Shown here: positions 47,308 through 56,768 of the stretch, one piece after another
Layout: each line of letters opens with the position of its first letter
Numbering within the stretch: the first letter of the stretch is position 1
Assembly (NCBI RefSeq): GCF_000025185.1
Contig: NC_013720.1
Coordinates: 2,542,001 to 2,606,000 of the forward strand
From: Pirellula staleyi DSM 6068
Lineage (GTDB): Bacteria; Planctomycetota; Planctomycetia; Pirellulales; Pirellulaceae
Direction: 5' to 3'
Length of the DNA: 64,000 nucleotides
The notes under the pieces: model-generated
The model's database searches: none
The model's input: only the letters and a program-made list of their open reading frames with translations
What the model was told of the DNA's origin: nothing
Position numbers and translations under genes: made by a program

Positions 47308-47862
47308 TTAGTGTCCCTTGATCGTGAAACCACGTCGACGCTGAGCGCTATAGCGTTCGAGCGCTTCGTTGATGATCGGGAAGGCATGTTCGGCCGACTG
47401 GAAGTCGTCGACTTCCACCGCTTTCCCTTCGAGCATCTTGTAGTCCTGGAAGAAGCGGCGCAGCATCGTCAGGCGATGCCCAGGCAATTCTTTCGCTTCC
47501 AGCAGATCGTGATACTCGGGATCGTCGACCGCCACGGCGAGGATTTTGTGATCCTTTTTCCCCATGTCGATCATCGTCATCAGGCCAATCGCGCGGGCAT
47601 TGAGCAGCGTCAAAGGAACCACCGGTTCCTGACACATCACGAGCACGTCGAGTGGATCGTCATCTTCGGCCAAGGTCTGCGGAATGAATCCGTAGTTGGC
47701 GGGATAATAGACGGCTGAATACAAAATGCGATCGAGCTTGATCAGGCCGGTCGCCTTGTCGAGCTCGTACTTCACGCTCGAGCCGAGGGGAATTTCGATA
47801 ACCGCGGTGAATTCCATCGGCAAGCGAATGCCGGGAATAACGTCGTGCCAGGCGTGTGTCAT
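47308..47862 (-). CDS. ppa: Inorganic pyrophosphatase (family I)
   Basis: Cytoplasmic, Mg-dependent hydrolysis of pyrophosphate, pulling biosynthetic reactions forward. Length is 184 residues. Family I motifs are present: EIPLGSSVKYELDK, YPANYGFIPQT, and DDDPLDVLVM with the metal-binding Asp residues, followed by VDDPEYHD and HFFxxYK-like RRFFQDYKMLEGK. AAGGT lies 7 bases before the ATG. It is a single-gene unit. Confidence 0.95.
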   Translation of the reverse strand: MTHAWHDVIPGIRLPMEFTAVIEIPLGSSVKYELDKATGLIKLDRILYSAVYYPANYGFIPQTLAEDDDPLDVLVMCQEPVVPLTLLNARAIGLMTMIDMGKKDHKILAVAVDDPEYHDLLEAKELPGHRLTMLRRFFQDYKMLEGKAVEVDDFQSAEHAFPIINEALERYSAQRRRGFTIKGH

Positions 47863-48181
47863 GTGACCTTAAACAGTGCACTAGTGGCCGCGCATCACCA
47901 GATTCAGGAGTTCAGCGAAGTTCGCGCGATCACTTGTTGCGAGGCAATTCCAGGCGATCGATGCGGGAGAAGGAACTTCCCTGCTAGGAGACGTGCAGTC
48001 TAACAGTCGTCCGCTGCAGGTGGCAGGAGGCATCGGCCAACTTCCCCTCAAATCGCTCCTCAGCTGCTGCCTGCACGCAAGTTGCGGGGCGAACTATCAT
48101 GATATGGATGCCTGCCGGGGCGACAGCCGTGCGCTAGCCCCACGTTGATGGAACGAACTCTAGACTGCTCAAAGCTTTCCG
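47863..48181. other. Divergent intergenic region
   Basis: About 320 bases between ppa and the divergent nucleotide-sugar dehydrogenase. No gene and no convincing promoter or RNA structure recognised. Confidence 0.35.
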
Positions 48182-49516
48182 ATGACCACCCAGTACGACC
48201 TGTTGCGCCAAAAACTTGTGGATAAATCGGCGGTGATTGGTGTCATCGGCCTCGGTTATGTCGGTTTGCCGCTGGTCCGCACCTTCATCGCCGCCGGCTA
48301 TCGCTGTTTGGGATTCGATGTCGATCCGGCCAAGGTCGCGAAGCTGCTGGCGGGTGAGAGTTACATTGGCCACATCGCGCCGGAGTGGATTCGCGAAACG
48401 ATCGGCTCCCAATCGTTCCGGCCGACATCCGACATGCAACGACTGGCTGAAGCCGATGCGATTGTGATTTGCGTTCCCACGCCGCTGAGCGAAAGTCGCG
48501 ATCCCGATTTGAGCTACATCGAAAGCACCGCTCGTCAGATTGCCGGTGCGCTTCGGCCCGGGCAACTGGTGGTGCTCGAGAGCACGACCTATCCCGGCAC
48601 CACGCGCGAAGTTGTGATCCCCATCTTGGCCCGCTCGGGGCTGGCGATCGGCAGCGATACGTTTGTGGCCTACAGTCCGGAGCGCGAAGATCCGGGAAAC
48701 TCGTCGTTCGCTACCAGCCGCATTCCGAAAGTGGTGGGTGGAATGAACGACGAAAGCCGAGAGCTAGCCGAACTGCTCTACGCACCTGCCGTGGTGCGCG
48801 TCGTTTCGGTGGCGACCTTGGAGATCGCCGAAGCGTGCAAAATTGTCGAGAACGTCTATCGCGCGGTGAATATCGCGATGGTGAACGAACTGAAGATGCT
48901 GTTCGACAAACTGGGGATCGATATTTGGCAGGTGATCGATGCCGCAGCGACCAAACCGTTCGGATTTCAAGCGTTTTATCCAGGTCCAGGGCTCGGCGGG
49001 CATTGCATTCCGATCGACCCGTTTTATCTCAGCTGGCTCGCGCGGCGCCACGAAACAACCTCGCGATTCATCGAGCTGGCAGGAGAGATCAACGCTGGTA
49101 TGCCCGAGTGGGTGATCGAAAAAGTGTCGCTTGCGCTCAACGATCACAGCAAGTGTGTGAAGGGGAGCAAGATCGGGGTGCTAGGGGTGGCGTATAAGAA
49201 AAACGTCGACGACCCGCGCGAAAGCCCCGCCTTTCGGATCATGGAGCTGCTGGAAGCGCGTGGCGCAGTTCTTTCGTACCACGATCCGCACGTGCCGGTC
49301 CTCCCAGCGATGCGTAGCTTTGCGGTTCCCAAGTTGGCATCAGCACCCCTGACAAGCGAGTGGCTAAGTTCGCAAGATTGCGTGGTGATTGTCACCGATC
49401 ATACGTCGGTCGACTATCAGCTGGTGGCAAAGCACTCCAGGCTGGTGATCGATACGCGGGCCGCTCTTCGTTTCGTCGATCCCACGGTGAAGCAGGCCGA
49501 TATTCGACCGGCATAG
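48182..49516 (+). CDS. UDP-sugar 6-dehydrogenase (WbpA-type)
   Basis: NAD-dependent four-electron oxidation of a UDP-hexose or UDP-HexNAc to the uronic acid. It has 444 residues in three domains: an N-terminal Rossmann fold with IGLGYVGLPL, a central helix with VPTPL and EST..PGTT motifs, and a UDP-binding C-domain with GVAYKKNVDDPRESPA. The catalytic Cys is C275 in GGHCIPIDPFYL, and the IDPFYLSW pattern favours the UDP-N-acetylhexosamine (WbpA/WecC) branch over UDP-glucose dehydrogenase. It fits with the epimerase in supplying acidic sugars for surface polysaccharide. Confidence 0.88.
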   Translation: MTTQYDLLRQKLVDKSAVIGVIGLGYVGLPLVRTFIAAGYRCLGFDVDPAKVAKLLAGESYIGHIAPEWIRETIGSQSFRPTSDMQRLAEADAIVICVPTPLSESRDPDLSYIESTARQIAGALRPGQLVVLESTTYPGTTREVVIPILARSGLAIGSDTFVAYSPEREDPGNSSFATSRIPKVVGGMNDESRELAELLYAPAVVRVVSVATLEIAEACKIVENVYRAVNIAMVNELKMLFDKLGIDIWQVIDAAATKPFGFQAFYPGPGLGGHCIPIDPFYLSWLARRHETTSRFIELAGEINAGMPEWVIEKVSLALNDHSKCVKGSKIGVLGVAYKKNVDDPRESPAFRIMELLEARGAVLSYHDPHVPVLPAMRSFAVPKLASAPLTSEWLSSQDCVVIVTDHTSVDYQLVAKHSRLVIDTRAALRFVDPTVKQADIRPA

Positions 49517-49885
49517 GCAGTGGATGAGGCTGGGAGAGAGCCAGCGGCTTGTTTCGTGGTGGAAATGAAATCGGAACGCGTCTCGTTCTCGGAAGTAAAG
49601 TGGTTCACGACACCACGCTGAGTGTGGCGGGCTAGATGCGGTTTGACTCGGAGAGTTTGCCACCACTTTTGCAGCTGCTGGAAAAACATCCTGTGACGCT
49701 GCACGGAGGCACTATTGAACTGTGTGAACTTCCTAAATCGTAACGCCAGTTCAGTGCTTCTCCACAGTTCAGCATGCTCCTCCTGCTGCGCGAGAGGAGC
49801 ATGGCACCCGAATCAGATTCGTTTCTAGCCTCTAGCCTCTAGATCCTTGCACCTTAGTTCCTAGTTTCCGCCTCTCGCCCCGGTC
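49517..49885. other. Intergenic region with decayed coding-like stretch and CTAG repeat
   Basis: An in-frame stretch of about 20 codons ending at TAG 49633-49635 runs straight into a 35-codon frame (49636-49743) with protein-like composition (PPLLQLLEKHPVTLHGG, ending at TAA). It may be the tail of a lost gene. At 49825-49842 is a tandem CTAGCCT repeat, then CCTTAGTTCCTAG (49852-49864), also found at 25231. Confidence 0.35.
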
Positions 49886-51271
49886 CTAAAACAGTTCCTT
49901 AATCACGCTGCCGTGATCGATGGCGGCGATGGGGCGTCCGGAGCGATCGATAAAGTGAGCAGTCCGATCGATCCCGAGGACGTGGAAAATGGTGTGGTGT
50001 AGATCGCCCGGCTGAAGCGGCTGATCTTTCGGCTCTTCACCCAATCGATTTGTGCTTCCGATCAGCCGCCCCCCTTGAATTCCACCACCCGCCACGAGCA
50101 CCGACATGGCATTGCCCCAGTGGTCGCGTCCGGGAGTGCCCATGCTCATCGGCGGGCCGCCATTGCCACCGTCGTTCATGCGAGGTGTGCGGCTGAACTC
50201 GCCACAAAGGATGACCATCGTCTTCTCGAGCAGGCCCCGATTGGCGAGGTCGGTCAGGAGACCGTGCACGCACTGATCGACTTTGGGAAGGTAGTTATTC
50301 ATTCCCTTCTCGAGGTCCCAGTGATGATCCCAGCCTGCAAAATGGCAAGTGACAAACGTTGTGCCAGCTTCGACGAGGCGTCGCGCCAGCAGAACGCTTT
50401 GGCCCCAGGTATGGCGGCCGTACATCTCGCGCGTTTCGGGTTTTTCTTGCGACAGATCGAACGCCTCGCGGGCGGCGGTGCTGGTCACCATTTCGTAAGC
50501 CTGGCGATCGAAGCGATCCATAGCGTCGAGCATGCCGCTGCGGTCGGTCTCTTTTCGCAGGCGATCGAAACTGGCGACCAGATTGCGTCGGTCTTCGAGG
50601 CGGTCGATCGACATTTGCCCCGGAAGGGAGAGATTGCGGACTTCGAACTTTTCGTTGTTCGGATCGCCATCGGTTTCAAACGGGTTGTGCTGCACGCCGA
50701 GGTAGTTCCCCGCGAAATACCCGGGGCGCAATCCAATGCTGCTGGCGTAAGGAACCGCGACATTCGACGGCATGCCGGGTTTGCGGGGGCCGGCGAGTTT
50801 GGTGGCGATTGAGCCAATGAACGGGAACTTCCCAGCGTTATTTGCGCCGCTGACTCCCGCCCCACGCCCGGTGAGCATCCAGTGACCACCCGTAAAGTGG
50901 TCTCCCGAATTGTGATACATCGAGCGGATGACCGAGAACTTGTCGGCCACTTTGGCGTGCAGTGGAAAGAGTTCTGTCACCTGCATGCCAGGAACATTGG
51001 TGTCGATGGGACGCCAGATGCCGCGATATTCTGGCGGCGCTTCGGGCTTCATGTCGTAGGTGTCCATGTGCCCTGGACCACCATCGAGCCACAGCAGAAT
51101 GACCGAGGTATCTTTCGCGCTGCCGGTCGACGCCGCTGCAGCCTCTTTAGCTTCGAGCATGTGGCTGAGGGGAACCGATGCCATGCCTGCCATGCCGATT
51201 TGCAGGAACGAGCGGCGCGAAATGCCGTCGCAATACGAGTGCGGGCCACCAGCGGGGATGCGGAGCACCAT
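49886..51271 (-). CDS. DUF1501 secreted protein (Tat-exported, sulfatase-like fold)
   Basis: A 461-residue member of the planctomycete-rich DUF1501 group. The N-terminus has a twin-arginine motif (ISRRSFLQIGMAGMASVPL). The body shows SVILLWLDGGPGHMDTYDMKP, HNSGDHFTGGHWMLTGRG, FVTCHFAGWDHHWDLEKGM, ILCGEFSRTPRMN and GRDHWGNAMS, an alkaline-phosphatase-superfamily layout. Biochemical activity is unproven. Usually it sits next to a DUF1549/DUF1553 cytochrome gene; here it stands alone. Confidence 0.9.
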   Translation of the reverse strand: MVLRIPAGGPHSYCDGISRRSFLQIGMAGMASVPLSHMLEAKEAAAASTGSAKDTSVILLWLDGGPGHMDTYDMKPEAPPEYRGIWRPIDTNVPGMQVTELFPLHAKVADKFSVIRSMYHNSGDHFTGGHWMLTGRGAGVSGANNAGKFPFIGSIATKLAGPRKPGMPSNVAVPYASSIGLRPGYFAGNYLGVQHNPFETDGDPNNEKFEVRNLSLPGQMSIDRLEDRRNLVASFDRLRKETDRSGMLDAMDRFDRQAYEMVTSTAAREAFDLSQEKPETREMYGRHTWGQSVLLARRLVEAGTTFVTCHFAGWDHHWDLEKGMNNYLPKVDQCVHGLLTDLANRGLLEKTMVILCGEFSRTPRMNDGGNGGPPMSMGTPGRDHWGNAMSVLVAGGGIQGGRLIGSTNRLGEEPKDQPLQPGDLHHTIFHVLGIDRTAHFIDRSGRPIAAIDHGSVIKELF

Positions 51272-52045
51272 GGCAACTCCAAAACGTGCGGAGGGAGAGT
51301 CGGTCGGAAGGAAGGGGACGAACGTGGGCCGTAGCGGTCGCCACTAAGTGGGGCTTAGTGCAGCGTCGACGAGCGTAGTTCGAGGCGGGCAGGCTTTGTG
51401 AACGGTCGATGTATCTGTGATCTTTGATCGGTAGCGTAGTGGTCTTTCGCCAGCGGTGTCAACCGAAATCGGAGGTATTAAGGAACCGGCCTCCCGTTTT
51501 TCGGAATCTCCGCTGCAATCTTCCGGCATGGAATCTGCATGGAGTGCGAGCAGCCCGAGAATCGGCGACTTTGTCGGTAAGGTTCTTGGGGATGTTTGCG
51601 GTGTTTGGGGTATTGCTTCCGGCTGCCAATGTGTGGTTTGCTTTGCGGTGGCTGAAGTTCGTAAGTGATTGCAGATTCATCAGTTAAGTAGACGGTGGAG
51701 ATCAGTGGCTCAGCGGATGTCTTAGTGACTTGGTACCACGATGGGCGGTGATTGGTCCCGCGAAATGAAAAACTGATCTTGTAAGATTTACACAGCTGGG
51801 ACACATTGCTTCGCTGTGTGACATGCTGTGCCCCCAGAGTGGGTGCGGAATACTGTTCAAAGATGGCTTTGGGCTGTTTTGCAAGGATTAGCAAAGCGAA
51901 GTCCAGCAGCCGGTGACATGGATGACCGGGCAATCTCGCACGAGTTGCCTAAGCAGGGATGCGACGACCGACGACTCGGTGCGCCAACGTTTGGTGCGCG
52001 ACTCATCTGCCGCTCTCCTCCCGACGAATTTCAGGGAGCGAAATC
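51272..52045. other. Long intergenic region
   Basis: About 770 bases of lower GC than the neighbours, with no gene that looks translated. A small inverted repeat (ACACA...TGTGT) occurs near 51800. An AGGGAG ribosome site at the right end belongs to the downstream gene. Confidence 0.4.
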
Positions 52046-53767
52046 ATGGTGGCATCGGTCGCAACAGTTCTTTTGGTGCTCGCCGCAGGTGGCGATGCCG
52101 TGCTGCTTCAGTTCTCGTCGCAGAACTGTGCTCCTTGTCAGGCAATGCAATCGACGGTCGAGCGTTTGGCCGGATCGGGCTACTCGGTCCGTCGGGTCGA
52201 TGTCGACAACTATCCGCAAGTGGCGCGGCAGTACGATGTCCGCGAAATTCCCTGTTTTGTGATGCTGCATGGTGGCCGCGAAACCGATCGCGTGGTGGGA
52301 CGTGCCTCGTTTGATCGCTTGGCAGCGATGTACACCCCGCCCGAGCAGAATTCGCAGCCCAGCACGACCTTTGTCTCGCATCCCGGAGCAGCACAAGGTC
52401 CATCGGCCGCACAACCAGCTGCCCAGTATGTTCCTACTCCTTACAAGCCCGAGCCTTACCAGCCGCAGCATTTGGCCGCCGCACCGATGGCTCAAGCTCC
52501 TGTCGCACAAGCTCCCGCTGCGTCGCAGCCCCAGGTTCCTGCAGCTTATGAACAGGCCGATTTTAGTACTCCTCGGGCGGTGGCGGTCACTCCGACCCAG
52601 TACCGCGAGGAAGCTGCCAATCCAACCGACGTTCGCCGACGTGCGATGGCCGCCACGGTCCGTCTGAAAGTGGAAGACGAAACCGGGTTTGGATTTGGCA
52701 CCGGCACGATCATCGATACTCACGACGACGAAGCGCTGGTGGTCACTTGCGGTCACTTGTTCCGCGAGTCGCAAGGGAAGGGGACGATCAGCGTCGATCT
52801 GTTTGCCGCTGCTGGTGCGCCTTCGATCGCAGGGCAACTGATCGCCTACGATCTGACACGCGATATCGCCCTCGTGAGCATTCGCCCCGGAATGAAAGTA
52901 ACTCCCATGACGGTCGCTTCGGGGCTCACTCCCGTTGTGCCACGCGAATCGGTCTTTTCGATTGGCTGCGACAAAGGTGGCGAGCCAAGCGTTCGCGATT
53001 CGCAAGTGACAGGTGTGAACAAGTTCCGTGGACCACCGAACGTCACCGTCGCCGGGCAACCTGTCGATGGTAGAAGTGGAGGGGGGCTCTTTAGCGAACA
53101 AGGCGAACTGATTGGGATCTGCAATGCTGCCAATCCAGCCGACGACGAAGGGCTCTACGCAGCTCTTGGTAGTATCCACTGGCAACTCGATCAAATTGGC
53201 CAAACGCAGCTGTATAAGCGCGAAGCCGAGGTTTCGCAGCAATCTCCAGCCGCTATGCCGCAGGAAGTTCCTCCCGCCCAGTCGCAACAGTTTGCGTCAA
53301 ATGCGTTCGCCGCGAATGAAGCGGTTGCTCCCGCCGCTGCAGTGCAGCCTGCAGGCAACTTTGCTTTGCCCGAAGAACAACTCCCCACCGAGTTTCCTCA
53401 GCGTCAGCAAGAGGTTGCACCTGCAGTGATGAGTGCCTCGATTCCGAGTGGCAGGCAGCAGTTTGCCAAAACGGTTGAAGATGCGTTTGCTGGTGCTGGC
53501 GCCGATGAAGAAATGATCCTCATCGTTCGTTCGCGATCCAATCCAGCCGCTCCTTCGCAGGTGTATGTGCTCGATCGCCCTGGCAGCAAGCTGGTTTCGG
53601 AGATGGCGGCTGTCGCTCGTCCACTGGCGCCAGCGGCTAATGCTCCACCCGCTCAGCAACTGGCTCGCGAGCATCAGCAGCCAAGCAATGATCCACGCAG
53701 CGATCGTTTTGCTCGTCGCGATGAGTATTCGAACGAGCCGATCATCCGCGGCCAGTCGCAGCCGTAG
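52046..53767 (+). CDS. Thioredoxin-trypsin-like protease fusion
   Basis: A 573-residue protein combining two domains. Residues 1-95 are a thioredoxin fold with active site C28-AP-C31 and a cis-Pro loop REIPCF. A Pro/Gln/Ala-rich linker (about 96-200) leads to a chymotrypsin/DegP-like domain with H237 (VTCGHLF), D273 (LTRDIALVS) and S344 (DGRSGGGLF), a complete triad. The last ~180 residues are low complexity and end in a short conserved-looking MILIVRSRSNP..PSQVYVLDRPG segment. A strong AGGGAG site precedes the ATG. The first residues are only weakly hydrophobic, so export is uncertain. Confidence 0.75.
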   Translation: MVASVATVLLVLAAGGDAVLLQFSSQNCAPCQAMQSTVERLAGSGYSVRRVDVDNYPQVARQYDVREIPCFVMLHGGRETDRVVGRASFDRLAAMYTPPEQNSQPSTTFVSHPGAAQGPSAAQPAAQYVPTPYKPEPYQPQHLAAAPMAQAPVAQAPAASQPQVPAAYEQADFSTPRAVAVTPTQYREEAANPTDVRRRAMAATVRLKVEDETGFGFGTGTIIDTHDDEALVVTCGHLFRESQGKGTISVDLFAAAGAPSIAGQLIAYDLTRDIALVSIRPGMKVTPMTVASGLTPVVPRESVFSIGCDKGGEPSVRDSQVTGVNKFRGPPNVTVAGQPVDGRSGGGLFSEQGELIGICNAANPADDEGLYAALGSIHWQLDQIGQTQLYKREAEVSQQSPAAMPQEVPPAQSQQFASNAFAANEAVAPAAAVQPAGNFALPEEQLPTEFPQRQQEVAPAVMSASIPSGRQQFAKTVEDAFAGAGADEEMILIVRSRSNPAAPSQVYVLDRPGSKLVSEMAAVARPLAPAANAPPAQQLAREHQQPSNDPRSDRFARRDEYSNEPIIRGQSQP

Positions 53768-54028
53768 TTCGCCTAGCATGTTTTCGATCACGAACTGACA
53801 ATCAGCCTGCTGGTCGCTAGCCGCAGGTTCGTGTGATCGAATTCGCACAGCCGCCGCCGTCTTTCGATGCGGCTGCTCACTCGCGCTCGGATTTTTCGAG
53901 CGAATCAGCAGGAAATCCCCCACTCGGCCGGTTCTTTACGGCGCGTGGTCTGCGGGCGTGTCCTAGATTACTTCGGAGCAGAGATCGACGCGTCGCGACT
54001 TGAAAAAGGGTGCCGCGTCGCGAGGGGA

Positions 54029-54244
54029 ATGCTGATTTTGCTGGAAGTAACTGTGATGATGATTTTGCTACTGATCGTGATGATTTCGGTGGGGAATCTT
54101 GCGCTAGGATTTGGCGCAGGGGTCTTCCTGGGACATGGTCCGCGCGAAAAGTTGCGCCGCTATCTTCCTGCGTGGCTGCTGGGGGATGAAGAAGCCCCAT
54201 CCAGCTCGAATCCACCAGCAGCGACACCTCCCGCTGCCAATTAA
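54029..54244 (+). CDS. Small single-span membrane protein
   Basis: A ~71-residue protein: a membrane helix (VTVMMILLLIVMISVGNLALGF) then a basic HGPREKLRRYLP stretch and a Ser/Pro/Ala tail. The start is uncertain: ATG 54029 has GAGGGGA too close, and ATG 54056 has a GGAAG site at better spacing; the frame is open to 53867. Function unknown. Confidence 0.5.
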   Translation: MLILLEVTVMMILLLIVMISVGNLALGFGAGVFLGHGPREKLRRYLPAWLLGDEEAPSSSNPPAATPPAAN

Positions 54245-54266
54245 CTTGCGTGCCTTGCGGCCGCCA

Positions 54267-54737
54267 CTATTCGATCTCGAAGATCGCTTCGACTTCCACG
54301 GCCATGTTGCCTGGCAGCGATCCCATGCCGACAGCCGACCGGGCACCGACGCCGTTATCGCGTCCCCAAACTTCGGCCCACAGTTCGCTGCAGCCGTTAA
54401 TCACAGCAGGATGTGCGGTGAATTCGGGGGTGCAGTTCACCATGCCCAAGGTCTTGATGACACGCTTCACACGGTCGAGCGAGCCGAGCGCTGCTTTAAG
54501 CGTGGCCAGCAGCGCGAGCCCCGTTTGCTTGGCGGCATCGTAGCCAAACTGCTGATCGACATCGGCCCCCACTTTGCCGAGCATCAAAGTGCCGTCGGAC
54601 TTCAGCGGACCATGACCTGAGGCATAGGCGAGATTGCCGACGATCACGAGTGGCTTGTAGACACCCATCACTTTCGGAGCGGGTGGGAGTTCGAGTCCGA
54701 GAGCTGCCAGTTTCGCTTCTGCATTGCCGGTCGACAT
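54267..54737 (-). CDS. RidA/YjgF family protein
   Basis: A 156-residue member of the RidA group (YjgF_like_1 subtype with longer N-terminus). It has GNLAYASGHGPL, DAAKQTGLALLATLKAALG and the C-terminal GARSAVGMGSLPGNMAVEVEAIFE, including R133 equivalent to the arginine used for imine hydrolysis. It probably deaminates reactive enamines/imines from PLP enzymes. It is convergent with the small membrane protein gene and lies about 98 bases downstream of the hisI fusion on the same strand. Confidence 0.88.
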   Translation of the reverse strand: MSTGNAEAKLAALGLELPPAPKVMGVYKPLVIVGNLAYASGHGPLKSDGTLMLGKVGADVDQQFGYDAAKQTGLALLATLKAALGSLDRVKRVIKTLGMVNCTPEFTAHPAVINGCSELWAEVWGRDNGVGARSAVGMGSLPGNMAVEVEAIFEIE

Positions 54738-54834
54738 AGCCTATCTGCCTCTATTTTTTCGAGTCGCTAAACGGTTCCCAGGAGGAGCCGAAATCATAGC
54801 CCTTTGCCTGCTCGCCCGAAAGCACGCTGCGGCG

Positions 54835-55767
54835 TTACTTCTTCTTCCGCGGCGCGGGCTTCACCGTCGATTTGGCGTGGGATTTGGGGTTTTTATAAAC
54901 GCTGGCGGGTTCCACCAGACGCTCGGCCACCACGGTGAGCCCCAGCGGTGTTACTTGGCGGAAAAAACAGCTCCGAAACCCTTCGTGACACGCTGCGCCG
55001 ACCTGGGAAACCTTCAGCAGAATGGTGTCGGCGTCGCAATCGACGTAGACCCCATGCACGGTTTGCATGTGTCCCGATTCTTCCCCTTTGCGCCACAATT
55101 TTCCCCGGCTGCGGCTGTAGTAGACCGCGCGGCCAGTCGCCATGGTTTCGGCAAACGATTCTTCATTCATCCAGGCCATCATTAGCACTTCACCGGTGGC
55201 ATGATCCTGCGCAATCGCGGGTAGCAATCGCTGCTCGCCTCGCGAAAAGTCGGGCCCTTCTCCCTCCAGGGGAATCGTCGACTCCGCAGTGGTCAACGAC
55301 TTCGAGGAAGCACGGCTGGGGATCGCTTTGGTCGTTGCCCTCTTCTGGGGTGCTTGTTTCGCCGCCGATTTTTTTGCTACGGATTTCTTCGCCACAGAGG
55401 GACTCGCAGGAGTGGATTTTCGTGCTGTTTTTTTCATGGTGCCGGCTGTCGCAGCGGCTTCGAGTGCCAGTGCAACCCAAGGCTCGAGCGCGTTGCCACT
55501 TTCGAGCCAGTCGAGGGGAATCTCATAGTAATGCAGTGTCACGCCACCTTCGCCAAAGGGCTGAAAGGGTGGCAGCCCCGCCGCGACGAACGTTGCGCGA
55601 TCTTCCGGCCCTGCTTTTAGGAAGAGCGAATCGCCAGCCAGTAGCGCGAACATCTTGCCGCGCGAATAGATCCCCACACCGCCGAACATCGAGCGGTCGG
55701 TCACCTGGGGCGCATAGCGCGACAACTGCTGCAGCGCTAGTCGCCGAAAACTCTCACTTACCGGCAT
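54835..55767 (-). CDS. hisI: TfoX-N domain fused to phosphoribosyl-AMP cyclohydrolase (HisI)
   Basis: A 310-residue fusion. Residues 1-108 match the TfoX/Sxy N-terminal domain ([27 protein letters not shown] and LHYYEIP). Residues 111-170 are a Lys/Ala/Thr/Ser-rich, histone-H1-like linker. Residues ~178-275 are HisI, hydrolysing phosphoribosyl-AMP in histidine synthesis: [19 protein letters not shown]243-C-D-A-D247 for Mg and the Zn-binding C260 and C267 ([10 protein letters not shown]). A basic tail follows. An internal ATG at the linker start (residue 111) might allow a separate HisI, but no ribosome site is obvious. The ATG at 55767 begins a normal TfoX N-terminus. Confidence 0.85.
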   Translation of the reverse strand: MPVSESFRRLALQQLSRYAPQVTDRSMFGGVGIYSRGKMFALLAGDSLFLKAGPEDRATFVAAGLPPFQPFGEGGVTLHYYEIPLDWLESGNALEPWVALALEAAATAGTMKKTARKSTPASPSVAKKSVAKKSAAKQAPQKRATTKAIPSRASSKSLTTAESTIPLEGEGPDFSRGEQRLLPAIAQDHATGEVLMMAWMNEESFAETMATGRAVYYSRSRGKLWRKGEESGHMQTVHGVYVDCDADTILLKVSQVGAACHEGFRSCFFRQVTPLGLTVVAERLVEPASVYKNPKSHAKSTVKPAPRKKK

Positions 55768-56075
55768 TGCGGGATCTCTCGCACAGGTCGCTGAAAGGCG
55801 GATCAAAAGCAGCGAAGGCGGTTTTAATTTTGGCATGAATCGAGCGAGGCCGATAGAGACCGCACGATCGCTACCGAGCGATTTATCCTTCAATGCCACG
55901 TGCGATGCGCTGCTGCTACTCGCGTCAGATTGCTCATAACAGAGCGCCTCGCGCCGGAGCTTGAGTCGGCCTGCCCGTTCGTTCGATAGATAGCTTCACA
56001 CCAAGCTACTGAGGAGGACGTAGTTGCGGTGACCTTCCCGAATCTTTCCCCCAAAGCCTAACAAGGGGCTTTTGC
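55768..56075. other. Divergent intergenic region
   Basis: About 310 bases between hisI fusion and glycosyltransferase starts. An open frame extends upstream of hisI to 55899 but lacks a likely start. Nothing else recognised. Confidence 0.35.
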
Positions 56076-56747
56076 GTGACACCGATCCTCAGTGTCGTCC
56101 TCCCAGTGCATGATCGAGAATCGTCGCTTGCTCGCCAGGTGCAGCAGCTACTGGATTTTCTCCCGGAACTCACCGCGCACTTCGAGTTGATCGTCGTCGA
56201 CAACGGCAGCCAAGACCAAACAGGCGAACTGGCCAGCGAAATGTCGCGGCAGTATCCCCAGGTCCGTGTGGTGACCCTCGCCGAACAGCAGTCAATGCCA
56301 ATGGCCGCCAAGCAAGGCATCACGCGCTCCAGTGGCGAAGTGGTGCTGGTGCAAGAGGAAGATACACCGATTCGCACTGCCGACTATCGCAAGCTCTGGG
56401 CGCTCCGTAGCGACAAAAGTCTAGTGATGGCTCGCAGCACGACACCGCAGCCAGCTGCAAAACCAGCCGCGATGGATGGCAAGGTGATCGATCGGCTGGT
56501 CGAGTGGGGGCACGCGATGCGCAGTGCCGCTGCGGAGCATCAGGGACCGGGTGGGGTGCAGATGATTCGTCGGTCGGCTGTCGAGCAGCTAAGCGATATC
56601 GATGCTGCCAACGATGAACTCGTGGTGGAATATGGGGACGAGTTGATTGCGGAAAAGCCGCAGCCGATTGCTGCATCGCAAGTCCGTCCGCGACGTCCAC
56701 TCGTCAATTTCCTGCAGCACCTGCGCGGGTTTGCGCCTGCTCAGTAA
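56076..56747 (+). CDS. GT2-like glycosyltransferase, short and probably atypical
   Basis: A 223-residue protein starting with the GT2 pattern SVVLPVHDRESSLARQV and VVDNGSQDQTGELA. The usual metal-binding DxD is replaced by VLVQEEDTP, and the acceptor half of the fold is shortened and ends in a Pro/Arg segment. It may be inactive or use a different mechanism. The start is GTG with AAGGGG 10 bases upstream. Convergent with the next glycosyltransferase. Confidence 0.65.
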   Translation: MTPILSVVLPVHDRESSLARQVQQLLDFLPELTAHFELIVVDNGSQDQTGELASEMSRQYPQVRVVTLAEQQSMPMAAKQGITRSSGEVVLVQEEDTPIRTADYRKLWALRSDKSLVMARSTTPQPAAKPAAMDGKVIDRLVEWGHAMRSAAAEHQGPGGVQMIRRSAVEQLSDIDAANDELVVEYGDELIAEKPQPIAASQVRPRRPLVNFLQHLRGFAPAQ

Positions 56748-56768
56748 GCGGTGGCGAAAGCCGCCTTC

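Noticed and set aside
51424-51687. Short open frames in the gap before the thioredoxin-protease gene
   Set aside because: No ribosome sites, low-complexity or random composition, overlapping frames in several phases.
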